The notes below the pieces were generated by a model. The model had not been told where the DNA came from and did no database searches. It saw only the letters and a list, made by a program, of their open reading frames with translations. Both the position numbers and the translations under genes were made by a program. A DNA stretch of 64,000 bases from OFTM10 sp964196195 (GTDB taxonomy: Bacteria; Actinomycetota; Acidimicrobiia; Acidimicrobiales; Aldehydirespiratoraceae), in NCBI GenBank assembly GCA_964196195.1, contig CAXMSE010000055.1, forward strand, positions 7,706 to 71,705, in the 5' to 3' direction. Positions 17,858 through 25,858 of this stretch are shown piece after piece (the stretch's first letter is position 1; each line of letters begins with the position of its first letter).

Positions 17858-17953
17858 TGGCGGAGGTGGACGGGAATCGAACCCGCCGGACAGGGATCAC
17901 CCATCCCACCCGCTTTGAAGGCGGGGGAGCCCACCAGGCGCTCGGACACCTCC
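17858..17953 (-). tRNA. selC: tRNA-Sec (anticodon UCA)
   Basis: Read on the - strand, the gene folds as a selenocysteine tRNA. The acceptor is GGAGGTG with CACCTCC plus discriminator G and an encoded CCA. The D arm can form six pairs around a TGGT loop with one bulged G. The anticodon stem CCCGC/GCGGG encloses the loop CTTCAAA, giving anticodon UCA. There is a long variable arm (GGGAT with ATCCC) and a T arm GCGGG-TTCGATT-CCCGT. The long variable arm, UCA anticodon and 96-nt length together separate it from tRNA-Ser and from UGA suppressors. It works with SelA and SelB encoded 14 kb upstream. Confidence 0.93.
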
Positions 17954-18004
17954 GTCGAGGAGGGTAGCGGTCGGGGGCGATGACACGTCGGCGATTGTTG
18001 TGGC

Positions 18005-18010
18005 TACTGT
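18005..18010 (+). promoter_or_regulatory. -10 element (TACTGT) for a 26-codon ORF
   Basis: TACTGT lies 6 nt before the ATG at 18017, the same spacing as at the other leaderless genes in this window. Confidence 0.45.
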
Positions 18011-18016
18011 CTTGCC

Positions 18017-18097
18017 ATGTCGAAGAACCGACTTGTCCTACTCGTCGCGCTGGGTGTGCTTCTCGCGATTCTCGCCCGCAAGGTGCGCGACGTCTAG
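18017..18097 (+). CDS. Putative 26-residue membrane microprotein
   Basis: The short ORF encodes a basic N-terminus (MSKNRL), a hydrophobic run long enough to cross the membrane (VLLVALGVLLAILA), and a basic end (RKVRDV). It has a well-placed TACTGT -10 element for a leaderless start. Its stop codon overlaps the stop of the convergent HAD gene (CTAG). No family is known to me. It was too short for normal gene calling; evidence is promoter placement plus the amphipathic layout. Confidence 0.4.
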   Translation: MSKNRLVLLVALGVLLAILARKVRDV

Positions 18098-18906
18098 CGA
18101 TTGAACCAGCGCCGGCGCTTGTCGATTCGACGGCTGCGCCACCACAAGGCACCACCTGCCGCTATCGCGGCGCCCACCGCCCCTGCTCCGAGGGTGGTCG
18201 ATTTGGGTGGTGTGACGTTGCGTTCCTCACTCAACGGGCGTGGATGATCGAAGGTTCTGATCTCCCATCCTCGATCGGTGGCTTCTTTCAGCAGAGCCTT
18301 GTCGGGGTTGACGGCCACTGGATGGCCAACCGATTCCAGCATCGGAAGATCGGTGATCGAGTCGGAGTAGGCGAAGGAGGCTTCGAGGTCGAGGTCGTGG
18401 CGCTCTGCATGTTCGGTGATGGCCTCGACCTTGTGAACTCCGGCGGAGTAGAACTCGATCTCTCCGGTGTAGCGGCCGGTGGGGTCGGTGCGGGCGCGGG
18501 TGGCGATGGCGTCGTCGACTCCGAGGTGGCGGGCGAGGGGTAGGACGATCTCCTCGGGCGATGCAGACACGAGGTAGACCCGGCGACCCGCTTGTTGATG
18601 GGAGTCGATGAGTTCGATGGCTTCGTCGTAGACGAGGGGATCGAGCACCTCGGTGAGGGCGTTGTCGACCAGGGTGGAGATCCTCTCCTTGTCCCAGCCG
18701 ACACAGACGCGCAGTGCCGTCTCGCGCATCTTCTCCATCCGGCTCTCGTCGGCGCCGAGGTACCTGAAGACCAGCTGGCCCCATAGGGCGCGAGCGACGA
18801 GCCAGCGGTTGAGCATGCCTGCTTTTCGGAGGCTGGGGCCGAGCGCGAGCATGGCGGCCTTGGCGATGACGGTCTTGTCGAGATCGAAAAAGGCCGCCTC
18901 GGTCAT
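18094..18906 (-). CDS. HAD-IB family phosphatase (SerB-like) with C-terminal membrane segment
   Basis: The 270-residue protein has HAD motif I FFDLDKTV (nucleophile and acid/base Asp), motif II in VYLVSASP, and motif IV in FAYSDSITDLPML, typical of subclass IB phosphoserine phosphatase-like enzymes. A Gly/Ala-rich hydrophobic segment followed by a highly basic tail (WRSRRIDKRRRWFNR) suggests C-terminal membrane anchoring. The substrate is unknown. It diverges from the Tad operon exactly as a HAD-IB gene (Rv3661) does in mycobacteria. The ATG at 18906 has TACGAT 6 nt upstream, indicating a leaderless message. Confidence 0.88.
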   Translation of the reverse strand: MTEAAFFDLDKTVIAKAAMLALGPSLRKAGMLNRWLVARALWGQLVFRYLGADESRMEKMRETALRVCVGWDKERISTLVDNALTEVLDPLVYDEAIELIDSHQQAGRRVYLVSASPEEIVLPLARHLGVDDAIATRARTDPTGRYTGEIEFYSAGVHKVEAITEHAERHDLDLEASFAYSDSITDLPMLESVGHPVAVNPDKALLKEATDRGWEIRTFDHPRPLSEERNVTPPKSTTLGAGAVGAAIAAGGALWWRSRRIDKRRRWFNR

Positions 18907-18912
18907 GTTGGC

Positions 18913-18918
18913 ATCGTA
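18913..18918 (-). promoter_or_regulatory. -10 element (TACGAT) for the leaderless HAD gene
   Basis: On the - strand TACGAT lies 6 nt before the ATG at 18906. Confidence 0.6.
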
Positions 18919-19004
18919 GGACCTCGTCCCTAGGGTCGAACGCGCGACTTCCCCGTCGATGCCTTCACCACTTCCCCTGGTGCGAAGCGATCCGGGAGTG
19001 AGTC

Positions 19005-19637
19005 GTGTTTGTTGTTTGTTGGTCGGCCAAGGGTGGAGCTGGCACCTCGGTAGTTGCTGCCGCCATGGGTCTCATGTCTGCCGCAGATGGTATTGCCACC
19101 CTGCTGGTGGATCTTGATGGCGATCAGGCGTCGATCCTGGGTCTGGCAGAGCCGGCCGGTCCTGGGGTCGGAGACTGGCTCGATGCCGGCGACGACGTGC
19201 CGGTGGATGCGCTCGCAGAGCTGGAGATCCCAGTCGGGGCCAATCTCTCCCTCCTGGGAAGGGGCGACGGCAGCATTGCCGATGTCGAACGGCTCGCCCT
19301 GCTCGGGTCGATCCTTGCTGGATCGGGCCGATCGGTGATCGTCGATGCCGGCGCCACGGGCCCGCTCCGGTGGTGGGCGGGTCTAGCGGAGTCCATCCTT
19401 GTCTCGCGGGCGTGCTACCTGGCTGTCCGTCGGGCGGGGCGGGTGCCGGCCGACACCCAGTTGGTGCTGATCGACGAGCCGGGCCGAGCCCTACGGGTCG
19501 ACGACGTGCTGATGGCCACCGGGGCATCGTTGCGCTGTCGTGTCGCTCACGATCCCGCGGTGGCGCGGGCTGTCGACGCCGGGTTGTTCACCACCCGGCT
19601 GCCCCGCTCGCTCCGCCCGCTCGGATCGAAGCGATGA
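19005..19637 (+). CDS. Ssd/CpaE-like ParA-family ATPase of the Tad locus
   Basis: Proteins of this type sit at the head of actinobacterial Tad clusters and are thought to localise the pilus machine; the mycobacterial relative Ssd affects septum formation. The 210-residue product has a deviant Walker A SAKGGAGTSVVAAAMG, a Walker A' region LLVDLDGDQ, and VIVDAGATG. The CpaE receiver domain is missing, so it is the short form. The GTG at 19005 follows GGGAGTGA. Its stop overlaps the cpaF start (ATGA). Confidence 0.8.
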   Translation: MFVVCWSAKGGAGTSVVAAAMGLMSAADGIATLLVDLDGDQASILGLAEPAGPGVGDWLDAGDDVPVDALAELEIPVGANLSLLGRGDGSIADVERLALLGSILAGSGRSVIVDAGATGPLRWWAGLAESILVSRACYLAVRRAGRVPADTQLVLIDEPGRALRVDDVLMATGASLRCRVAHDPAVARAVDAGLFTTRLPRSLRPLGSKR

Positions 19638-20713
19638 TCCATCTCGATGTCGTTGGTCTGGTCGATGCCGTGCATCGCGACCTCTTGGACGACGACGATC
19701 TGGATCCCGATGCGGCGGTGGTGAGACGGGCGCCGCTGTTGCCCACCCCTGTGAGGGCCGACGTGGTGCGCAAGGTCAACGCCCGACTGGCGGGACTCGG
19801 ACCGATTGAGGAGATCCTGGCCGATCCCGAGGTGAGCGAGGTGATGATCAACGGCCCGGGGCCGCTCTGGATAGAGCGGGCGGGGGTGATCGAGCGCGCC
19901 GGCCTCGTTCTCGATCGCGATGAGATCGACCATCTCGTCGAGCGGGTTGTGGCGCCGATCGGCCGTCGGGTGGATCGGCGGTCGCCTTGTGTCGATGGGC
20001 GCCTGCCCGACGGGAGCCGGGTCAATGTGGTGGTTCCGCCCGTGGCCCTCGATGGTCCCTACGTCACGATTCGCAGGTTTGTCCTGCGTGAGCTGACCCT
20101 CGAGGCGTTCGCGGACGCGAAGGTGGCGGCCCTGATCGGCGAAGCGGTGGCGGCCGGCGCCAACATCATGGTGAGTGGGGGAACCGGCGCGGGCAAGACC
20201 ACCCTGTTGAATGCGGTGGCCGGGCTGGTCGATGGCAACGCTCGGATCATCACGGTGGAAGATGCCGCTGAGCTACGTCTTCCGCACCCCCATGTGGTGC
20301 GACTCGAAGCCCGGCCCGCGTCGTCGGAGGGAGTTGGTGAGCTCACGATCCGCGACCTCGTACGAAACGCCTTGCGGATGCGCCCCGACCGTCTCGTGGT
20401 GGGAGAGGTGCGGGGCAATGAGGCCCTCGATCTGGTGCAAGCTCTCAACACCGGTCATCGAGGCTGTCTCTCCACTATCCATGCCAACGGTCCGGTCGAT
20501 GCCCTCCATCGCCTGGAGATGCTCGCTCTTCTCAGCGGTGAGGGGATACCGCTCACCGCGCTGAGAGCCCAGATCGCGGCCGCTCTCGATCTCGTAGTCC
20601 ATGTGGAACGAGGTGATGGCGGTGATCGCCGGGTGTCTGAGGTCGCAGAGGTGACCGGACCCGCCGAAGTCCGGGTTGTGGCCGTTGGAGCCGCCCGTGG
20701 GGTAGGCGCGTGA
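19634..20713 (+). CDS. cpaF: CpaF/TadA secretion ATPase
   Basis: CpaF/TadA is the hexameric ATPase that powers Flp pilus assembly at the inner membrane. The 359-residue protein has the N-terminal pilus ATPase region (LGPIEEILADPEVSEVMINGP), Walker A SGGTGAGKTTLLNA, an Asp box (ITVEDAAELRLPHPHVVRLE), Walker B (LRMRPDRLVVGEVRGNEALD) and a His box (TGHRGCLSTIHANG). Start and stop each overlap a neighbour by 4 nt, so five consecutive genes are translationally coupled or nearly so. Confidence 0.95.
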   Translation: MIHLDVVGLVDAVHRDLLDDDDLDPDAAVVRRAPLLPTPVRADVVRKVNARLAGLGPIEEILADPEVSEVMINGPGPLWIERAGVIERAGLVLDRDEIDHLVERVVAPIGRRVDRRSPCVDGRLPDGSRVNVVVPPVALDGPYVTIRRFVLRELTLEAFADAKVAALIGEAVAAGANIMVSGGTGAGKTTLLNAVAGLVDGNARIITVEDAAELRLPHPHVVRLEARPASSEGVGELTIRDLVRNALRMRPDRLVVGEVRGNEALDLVQALNTGHRGCLSTIHANGPVDALHRLEMLALLSGEGIPLTALRAQIAAALDLVVHVERGDGGDRRVSEVAEVTGPAEVRVVAVGAARGVGA

Positions 20714-21411
20714 CCCTCGTCATCATCGGGTTCTGTCTTGTGGTGGCCGTGGTGGTGCCACCGCGTGGTGGTCTCACCCGATCGGCCGCTGGGGCCGACC
20801 CAGCCGCGGCCGTCTCCCACCACGCCGATCCGGTCCTCGCGTTCGGACGCTGGCTCACCCGCTCGCGGCGCCACCGGCTTCTGATCGGAGCGCTTCCCGA
20901 ATTCGTCGACCTCGTGGCTCGAGGCCTCCGAGGGGGAGCGAATCTGCATGTGGCGCTCACCGAGGCGGCCGAGGGCGAGGGTCCGGCATCGAGGTCGATA
21001 CGCGAGGTCCTGATCCGGGTGGCCGGCGGTGAGCGTTTGGGCGAAGGGTTCGACCGGTGGGCGGGCGGGTTGGATCACCCCGATGCGAATGTGGTCAGGG
21101 CCGTGCTCAGGCTTGGTGAGTCCACCGGTGGCGCGCTGGCGGTTCCGCTCGAACGCGCCGCGGCCACCTTGAGGGAGAGGGCGGCTCTCAGCGACGAGAT
21201 CAGGGCGCTCACGGCTCAGGCCCGCGTTTCATCGATGGTGGTGGCGCTGGCCCCGCTCGGATTCCTGGGTGTGGTGACCCTGGTCGACCGCGGGTCGGCG
21301 ACGGTGCTGTTCACCTCTCCACTCGGCTTGGCGTGCCTGGTGGCAGGGCTGGTGCTCGACGCGGTCGGGATCGTATGGATGTCGCGAATTGCGGCGGCGG
21401 TGGAGCAGTGA
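20710..21411 (+). CDS. tadB: TadB-like type II secretion F-domain membrane protein
   Basis: TadB is one of two membrane platform proteins of the Flp pilus. The 233-residue product has an N-terminal membrane segment, a cytoplasmic F-domain helical bundle (LPEFVDLVARGLRGGANLHVAL, VLRLGESTGGALAVPLERAA) and two hydrophobic segments near the C-terminus. It starts at a GTG overlapping the cpaF stop. Assignment to TadB rather than TadC is by order in the operon. Confidence 0.88.
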   Translation: MTLVIIGFCLVVAVVVPPRGGLTRSAAGADPAAAVSHHADPVLAFGRWLTRSRRHRLLIGALPEFVDLVARGLRGGANLHVALTEAAEGEGPASRSIREVLIRVAGGERLGEGFDRWAGGLDHPDANVVRAVLRLGESTGGALAVPLERAAATLRERAALSDEIRALTAQARVSSMVVALAPLGFLGVVTLVDRGSATVLFTSPLGLACLVAGLVLDAVGIVWMSRIAAAVEQ

Positions 21412-22187
21412 GCTGGATGATCATGTCGCTGTCGCTGGTGGGGGTGGGGGCGGCGCTGTGGCCACCTGCTCACTCTCGCACGAGGTCCGTCGATGCCAGA
21501 TGGGTCGTACCCGGCGGATCGCCCGGCTGGCTCGCCCGGATGGGAGGTCTCGTTCGCCGGTGGAGCCCACTCGGCGCATGGCTGGGCGACGAGGTGACAG
21601 ATTCGGTCGTCGGTGCAGGTTTGATCGTGGCGCTCACCATGGGGGCTTTGGCGCCGCCGCTGGGGCTTGTCGTTCCTTCCGGGATTGCTTTCACGGTGGT
21701 GCGGCGGCGTCGCGAACGGCTTCAGGCCGCGGCCAAGGAGGTGCTGCGTGGTCTTCCCGACGTGATCGACCTCCTTTCTGTGGGAGTGGGTGCCGGGCTC
21801 ACCTTGCGCCATGCCCTCGCCCACGCCGTGCCGTGGATGCCACCGCCGTTCTCGGCGGTGTTCGAAGAAGCTCTCCAGCGAAGCAACGATGGTGAGCCTC
21901 TGGTTCGCTCGCTCGGCCGTTGTGAGCGTCGCCTTGGCGACCCGACTCGACCCCTCCTCCGGGTGTTGATGGCGGCGGAGCGTGATGGAGCGGCCCTGAT
22001 TCCGGCCCTCGAACGCGCCGGTGATGAGGCGCGGCGTCAGAGGCGGGTCAAGGCCGAGGAACGCGCCCGGAAAGTTCCCGTCACGATGCTGTTTCCGCTG
22101 GTGGTTTGCGTGCTGCCGGCGTTCGCCCTGCTCACGATTGTCCCCCTGATGCTCGGCACCCTCGCCGACCTCGAACTTCCGGGCTGA
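21408..22187 (+). CDS. tadC: TadC-like type II secretion F-domain membrane protein
   Basis: The second platform protein of the Flp pilus system, 259 residues. It has an N-terminal hydrophobic pair, the F-domain core (LRGLPDVIDLLSVGVGAGLTL, LRVLMAAERDGAALIPALERAGDEARRQRR) and a terminal membrane segment (MLFPLVVCVLPAFALLTIVP). The GTG at 21408 overlaps the tadB stop. TadB and TadC presumably form the heteromeric inner-membrane platform through which CpaF drives pilin assembly. Confidence 0.88.
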   Translation: MSWMIMSLSLVGVGAALWPPAHSRTRSVDARWVVPGGSPGWLARMGGLVRRWSPLGAWLGDEVTDSVVGAGLIVALTMGALAPPLGLVVPSGIAFTVVRRRRERLQAAAKEVLRGLPDVIDLLSVGVGAGLTLRHALAHAVPWMPPPFSAVFEEALQRSNDGEPLVRSLGRCERRLGDPTRPLLRVLMAAERDGAALIPALERAGDEARRQRRVKAEERARKVPVTMLFPLVVCVLPAFALLTIVPLMLGTLADLELPG

Positions 22188-22253
22188 TCACTCCTGATCT
22201 TCGCTTCCCCTCGTCCTTCCCCAGACACAGCTTCAGACACTCAGGAAAGCGAC

Positions 22254-22499
22254 ATGACAACAATCTCCACACGACCCGCACCGACCCCTACGGTAAGACT
22301 CGCCTCGAGCGTGCAGGCCTTTGCCATCACCTGGTGGTATCGCCGAGACGACAGAGGCCAAGCCACCGCCGAATATGCACTGGTGATTCTCGGTGCCGCA
22401 ACCATGGCCCTTCTTGTGGTCGCGTGGGCGGCGAAGACCTCGAAGGTTTCGAGCCTGCTCAACAAGGTGGTCGACGCGGTGGCGGCGCGAGTCGCATGA
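22254..22499 (+). CDS. DUF4244 Flp-type pilin-like protein
   Basis: The 81-residue product has a basic leader, then GQATAEYALVILGAATMALLVVAWA. This is a prepilin-like cleavage region (Gly-Gln, with Glu at about position 5 of the mature protein) and a hydrophobic helix, as in actinobacterial DUF4244 proteins that occupy the pilin position of Tad clusters. It is probably the major pilin subunit. A 66-bp gap separates it from tadC, so it could have its own promoter, which would suit the high demand for pilin. Confidence 0.88.
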   Translation: MTTISTRPAPTPTVRLASSVQAFAITWWYRRDDRGQATAEYALVILGAATMALLVVAWAAKTSKVSSLLNKVVDAVAARVA

Positions 22500-22909
22500 T
22501 CGGCGGGTTCCGGGTCCGCGACGAACGTTCGGACCCGGAACCGGGCCCCGTTCGCCGGGGTTCGCGCGGTCAAGCCACAGTGGAGTCGGCTCTACTCATC
22601 CCATTTGTGGCCGTACTGCTGCTGGCCCTCATACAGATCGGGCTGCTTGTCCACGCCCGCGTCATGGTGACCCACGCGGCGCGCGAGGGAGTGAGGGTGG
22701 CCGCGGTGGGAGGGTCTGATGATGAGGTCCGTGAGGCGGTTGCAGTGGCCGGCGATCTGGTTCTGCATCGCCTTCGAGTCGAGATAACTCGTGAGTCCGG
22801 CACGGCCACAGTGGAGGTCAGCTATGTCGACCCCACATCAATACCTCTGGTGGGATCGATGATCCACGACGTCGAGCTGGTGGCCCGGGCGCGGATGAGA
22901 ATCGAATGA
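22496..22909 (+). CDS. TadE-like pseudopilin
   Basis: The 137-residue protein carries a charged leader followed by RGSRGQATVESALLIPFVAVLLLALIQIGLLVHARVMVTHAAREG, the TadE signature with a prepilin-type cleavage site and a single membrane helix, then a short beta-rich extracellular part. It overlaps the pilin stop by 4 nt. In mycobacteria one more gene (Rv3654c-like, TadG region) follows; here the operon ends 6 bp from the convergent helicase, so that component is missing or elsewhere. Confidence 0.88.
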   Translation: MIGGFRVRDERSDPEPGPVRRGSRGQATVESALLIPFVAVLLLALIQIGLLVHARVMVTHAAREGVRVAAVGGSDDEVREAVAVAGDLVLHRLRVEITRESGTATVEVSYVDPTSIPLVGSMIHDVELVARARMRIE

Positions 22910-22915
22910 CGTCGC

Positions 22916-25453
22916 TTAGGCGAGCCGGAACGCCCACGGTCGCTGCTGACACTCGACGAACCCGGCGATCAGCACCCCGGAAACCGTCGGTGAAGTTTGT
23001 AGTGGCGACGTGGAGGCGAAGTGTCGCCCTGCCGCGGGCCCGGGGTGAGCCTGCCAGGTTCGAGCATCCGCCGGAGCGGACGCGTTGGTTGGATTTTTCT
23101 CGGCTGTCGCCTCCATCTGTGTTGCCGATTTCAGGAAGCGGGTGGGCTCGGATCCGGCGAGGACCAGCCGGAGAAGGTGCTGTGCGCCGGCCTTGTCGAG
23201 GGGTTCGTTGCCATTGCCACACTTCGGCGACTGCACGCACGATGGACAACCCGATGTGCATCGACACCCTTCGATCAGGTCGGCAGTGGCTTCGAGGTGG
23301 TGGGTTGCAGCCTCCCAGCCGAGCTCGGCTATGCCAGCGCCGCCCGGCGAGGCGTCGTAGATGAAGATCGAGGGTCCGTTGGTGTCGTGGTGGTGGGTGG
23401 TGGACACACCGCCCACGTCCCAGCGGTCGCAAATCGCAAAGAGCGGCAACAGGCCGATGGTGGTGTGCTCGATCGCATGGAGGGTGCCGGCCGGATCATT
23501 GCCCGACTCCACCAATGTGTTGATCGGATCCTGGTCGAACACGTACCAGAACGCCCGGGTGGTGAGCAGCTGCTCGGGCAGATCGAGGGGCTCGTTGGCG
23601 AGCATCTTGCGGGAACGGGAGTCGCGTCGCTGGTAGCCGCGTACTTGGGTTGCCACCTCCACCGAACCGAGGTGGAGGGTGGCGTTTCCCACCCGGCGGG
23701 AGTCGTCGATGCAGAGGACCCTGATCCGCGTGTCGGTGCGAGCCTGGGTGTATTCGTGGCCGGTGGCCTCGATCACGTGGGCCTGGCGGGCATCGAGATC
23801 GAGCTGGATCACATCGAAGGCCTGGCCGCGGTGTAGATAGACGGCGCCTTCGTGAACCGAGGTGGTGCCTCGGGAGAGGTCGACGGTGCCGATCAGGCGT
23901 TGGGTGTGGAAGTTGAGAATCTGGATCTCTCCGCGGGAGCCGGATCTCAGGCTCATGTCGCTCGACGGGTAGCCGGTGCCGCACCAATGGGCGAATGGTT
24001 CTTCGCGCCCGTTGCGCCAGCGTCGCCTGAGCCGAAGCTGGTCCTGGCGAACCAGATCACGGACCCCGTCGTGGAGTTCCTCCTCGGCCCACCAGCGGAG
24101 GTCGTCGTATGACAAGGGGAGCTCGTAGGCGGCGCAGGCGAGGTGGGGGTCGAGGATGAAGGGATTCGCGGTGTTGACCACGGAGGGTTCGGGCGGCCGG
24201 GTGAAGACTTCGGTGGGGTGATTCATCAGGTAGCGATCGAGCTGGTCGTCGCCCGCCACGAGAACGGTGACCGACGGGTCGGTGCTGCGGCCGGCCCGCC
24301 CTGCCTGCTGCCACATCGATGCGATGGTGCCGGGGAAGCCGTTGAGGACACAGGCCTCGAGTCCGCCGATGTCGACCCCCAACTCCAGGGCTGAGGTGGC
24401 CACCACACCTAGGAGCTCGCCGAGCGCCAGCTGCTCCTCGACATGGCGCCTTTCCTCTGGGAGATATCCACCGCGATAGGGCATCACCGTGTGGCTGAGA
24501 TGGGCGGGGAGGAGGCGGGCGATGTCGGCGGCGACCACCTCGGTGCCCTTGCGGCTTCGACAGAAGGTGATGGTTCGGTGGCCCGATTCGATGAAGGCGG
24601 CGGCGACCGACGCGGTTTCGGATCCGGCAGATGAGCGGGCCCCGGACTCGGTGTCGACCACCGGCGGGTCGAGAAGGGCGAAACGTTTCGGTCCGCGAGG
24701 CGAACCGTCGTCGGTGACGGCGCTGACCGATGCGCCGCACAGGGCCTCGGCGAGGCGCTCGGGATCGCCGATGGTGGCCGAGCAGAACACGAACGTCGGG
24801 TCGGATCCGTAGTGGCGGCAGAGCCGGCGCAGGCGTCTGAGAATTTGGGCGACGTGGGTGCCGAACACCCCACGGAGCACGTGGAGCTCGTCGATCACCA
24901 CATAGCGGAGCCTCATGAGGAAGGCGTCCCACTTCTGATGGCGCGGGAGGAGTCCGCCGTGCAACATCTCGGGATTGGTGAGCACGACGTTGGCGTGTTC
25001 GCGGATCCACTGCTTTTCTTCAGGACTGGCATCGCCGTCGTAGGCGCCGGCAACGAGCCCGGGGAATTCGAGGCCGGTGAGCGAGCGAAGCTGGTCGTGG
25101 GCGAGTGCCTTGGTGGGATAGAGGAGCAGGGCGGTGCCCGGCTTCACAGGGTCGATGACTGCCTCGGCGATGGGCAGCTGGAAAGACAACGACTTGCCCG
25201 ATGCGGTGCCGGTGGCGACGACCACATTCTCGCCCGCGCGTGCGAGGTCGATCGCGGCGGCCTGGTGGCTCCAGAGCCTGCTGTGATCGAGTCGCTCGAC
25301 GACGGCGTCGGGGAGCGGTCGGTTGAGCGAGCCGAACCGTTGGTTGTGCGCGTCCATGTGCTCGACGTGCACGAGGCGACCGTCGGCCTCGAGTTCGTCG
25401 AGGATGCCGTCGAACGCCGGAGGAGCCGGCAAGGGGGCGGGCGCGATCGCCAT
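22916..25453 (-). CDS. DEAD/DEAH-box superfamily 2 helicase with C-terminal zinc region (DUF1998)
   Basis: The 845-residue protein is the large Hrq1/MrfA-type SF2 helicase common beside Tad clusters in actinobacteria. It has motif I ATGTASGKSLSF, motif II DELH, motif III FCSATIG, motif V SALELGVDIGG and motif VI QQAGRAGR. The C-terminal domain has the four-cysteine cluster CRCTSGCPSC plus a further PKCGNGN. MrfA in Bacillus acts in mitomycin crosslink repair; that role is an inference here. The ATG at 25453 is chosen because TACGAT lies 6 nt upstream on the - strand. The last 60 or so residues are low-complexity. Confidence 0.9.
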   Translation of the reverse strand: MAIAPAPLPAPPAFDGILDELEADGRLVHVEHMDAHNQRFGSLNRPLPDAVVERLDHSRLWSHQAAAIDLARAGENVVVATGTASGKSLSFQLPIAEAVIDPVKPGTALLLYPTKALAHDQLRSLTGLEFPGLVAGAYDGDASPEEKQWIREHANVVLTNPEMLHGGLLPRHQKWDAFLMRLRYVVIDELHVLRGVFGTHVAQILRRLRRLCRHYGSDPTFVFCSATIGDPERLAEALCGASVSAVTDDGSPRGPKRFALLDPPVVDTESGARSSAGSETASVAAAFIESGHRTITFCRSRKGTEVVAADIARLLPAHLSHTVMPYRGGYLPEERRHVEEQLALGELLGVVATSALELGVDIGGLEACVLNGFPGTIASMWQQAGRAGRSTDPSVTVLVAGDDQLDRYLMNHPTEVFTRPPEPSVVNTANPFILDPHLACAAYELPLSYDDLRWWAEEELHDGVRDLVRQDQLRLRRRWRNGREEPFAHWCGTGYPSSDMSLRSGSRGEIQILNFHTQRLIGTVDLSRGTTSVHEGAVYLHRGQAFDVIQLDLDARQAHVIEATGHEYTQARTDTRIRVLCIDDSRRVGNATLHLGSVEVATQVRGYQRRDSRSRKMLANEPLDLPEQLLTTRAFWYVFDQDPINTLVESGNDPAGTLHAIEHTTIGLLPLFAICDRWDVGGVSTTHHHDTNGPSIFIYDASPGGAGIAELGWEAATHHLEATADLIEGCRCTSGCPSCVQSPKCGNGNEPLDKAGAQHLLRLVLAGSEPTRFLKSATQMEATAEKNPTNASAPADARTWQAHPGPAAGRHFASTSPLQTSPTVSGVLIAGFVECQQRPWAFRLA

Positions 25454-25459
25454 CGCCTG

Positions 25460-25465
25460 ATCGTA
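25460..25465 (-). promoter_or_regulatory. -10 element (TACGAT) for the leaderless helicase gene
   Basis: On the - strand TACGAT lies 6 nt before the ATG at 25453. It is back-to-back with the STAS gene promoter 40 bp away. Confidence 0.6.
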
Positions 25466-25503
25466 GGGCAGGTGTGTGACCGAATCACATGCTTGTGATC
25501 CGA

Positions 25504-25509
25504 TACGGT
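25504..25509 (+). promoter_or_regulatory. -10 element (TACGGT) for the leaderless STAS gene
   Basis: TACGGT lies 7 nt before the GTG at 25517, with no Shine-Dalgarno sequence. Confidence 0.55.
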
Positions 25510-25516
25510 CATCAGG

Positions 25517-25858
25517 GTGCAGATTGTCGTCCACACCCATTTCGAAGGCGACTGGACAGTGCTCACCGTCGCCGGCGATCTCGATGTGGTTGGCGCGCCT
25601 GATCTGCGCCAATACGTAATGACGGCGGTTCACGATGGCAATCATCGGCTCGTCATCGACCTCACCGGTGTCGACTTCATCGACTCGTTCGGCCTGGGAG
25701 TCCTGGTGGGAGCGCTCAAGCGCACCCGCCTGCTCGACGGCGACCTACTGGTGGTCGTGCCTGAGCCCCGCCTTCGCCGGGTGTTCGAACTATGTGATCT
25801 CGATCGGGTGTTCACCCTGCACCTCGCCCTCGCGGAGGCTCTGGCGGTGCCCGAGTGA
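25517..25858 (+). CDS. BldG-like anti-sigma factor antagonist (STAS domain)
   Basis: STAS antagonists bind and inhibit anti-sigma kinases, releasing sigma factors; they are switched off by serine phosphorylation. The 113-residue protein is a single STAS domain with the phosphorylation loop DFIDSFGLGVLVGALK, Ser at the expected position. Context matches the bldG locus of Streptomyces as I recall it: a divergent helicase upstream and an ATP-binding anti-sigma gene overlapping downstream. It is therefore likely the BldG orthologue, which in Streptomyces controls development and stress responses; its target sigma factor here is not known. Confidence 0.88.
   Translation: MQIVVHTHFEGDWTVLTVAGDLDVVGAPDLRQYVMTAVHDGNHRLVIDLTGVDFIDSFGLGVLVGALKRTRLLDGDLLVVVPEPRLRRVFELCDLDRVFTLHLALAEALAVPE

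Noticed and set aside
17858..17953. Reading the long-arm tRNA as tRNA-Ser or a UGA suppressor
   Set aside because: The UCA anticodon with the extended D arm and the presence of selA/selB fit tRNA-Sec.
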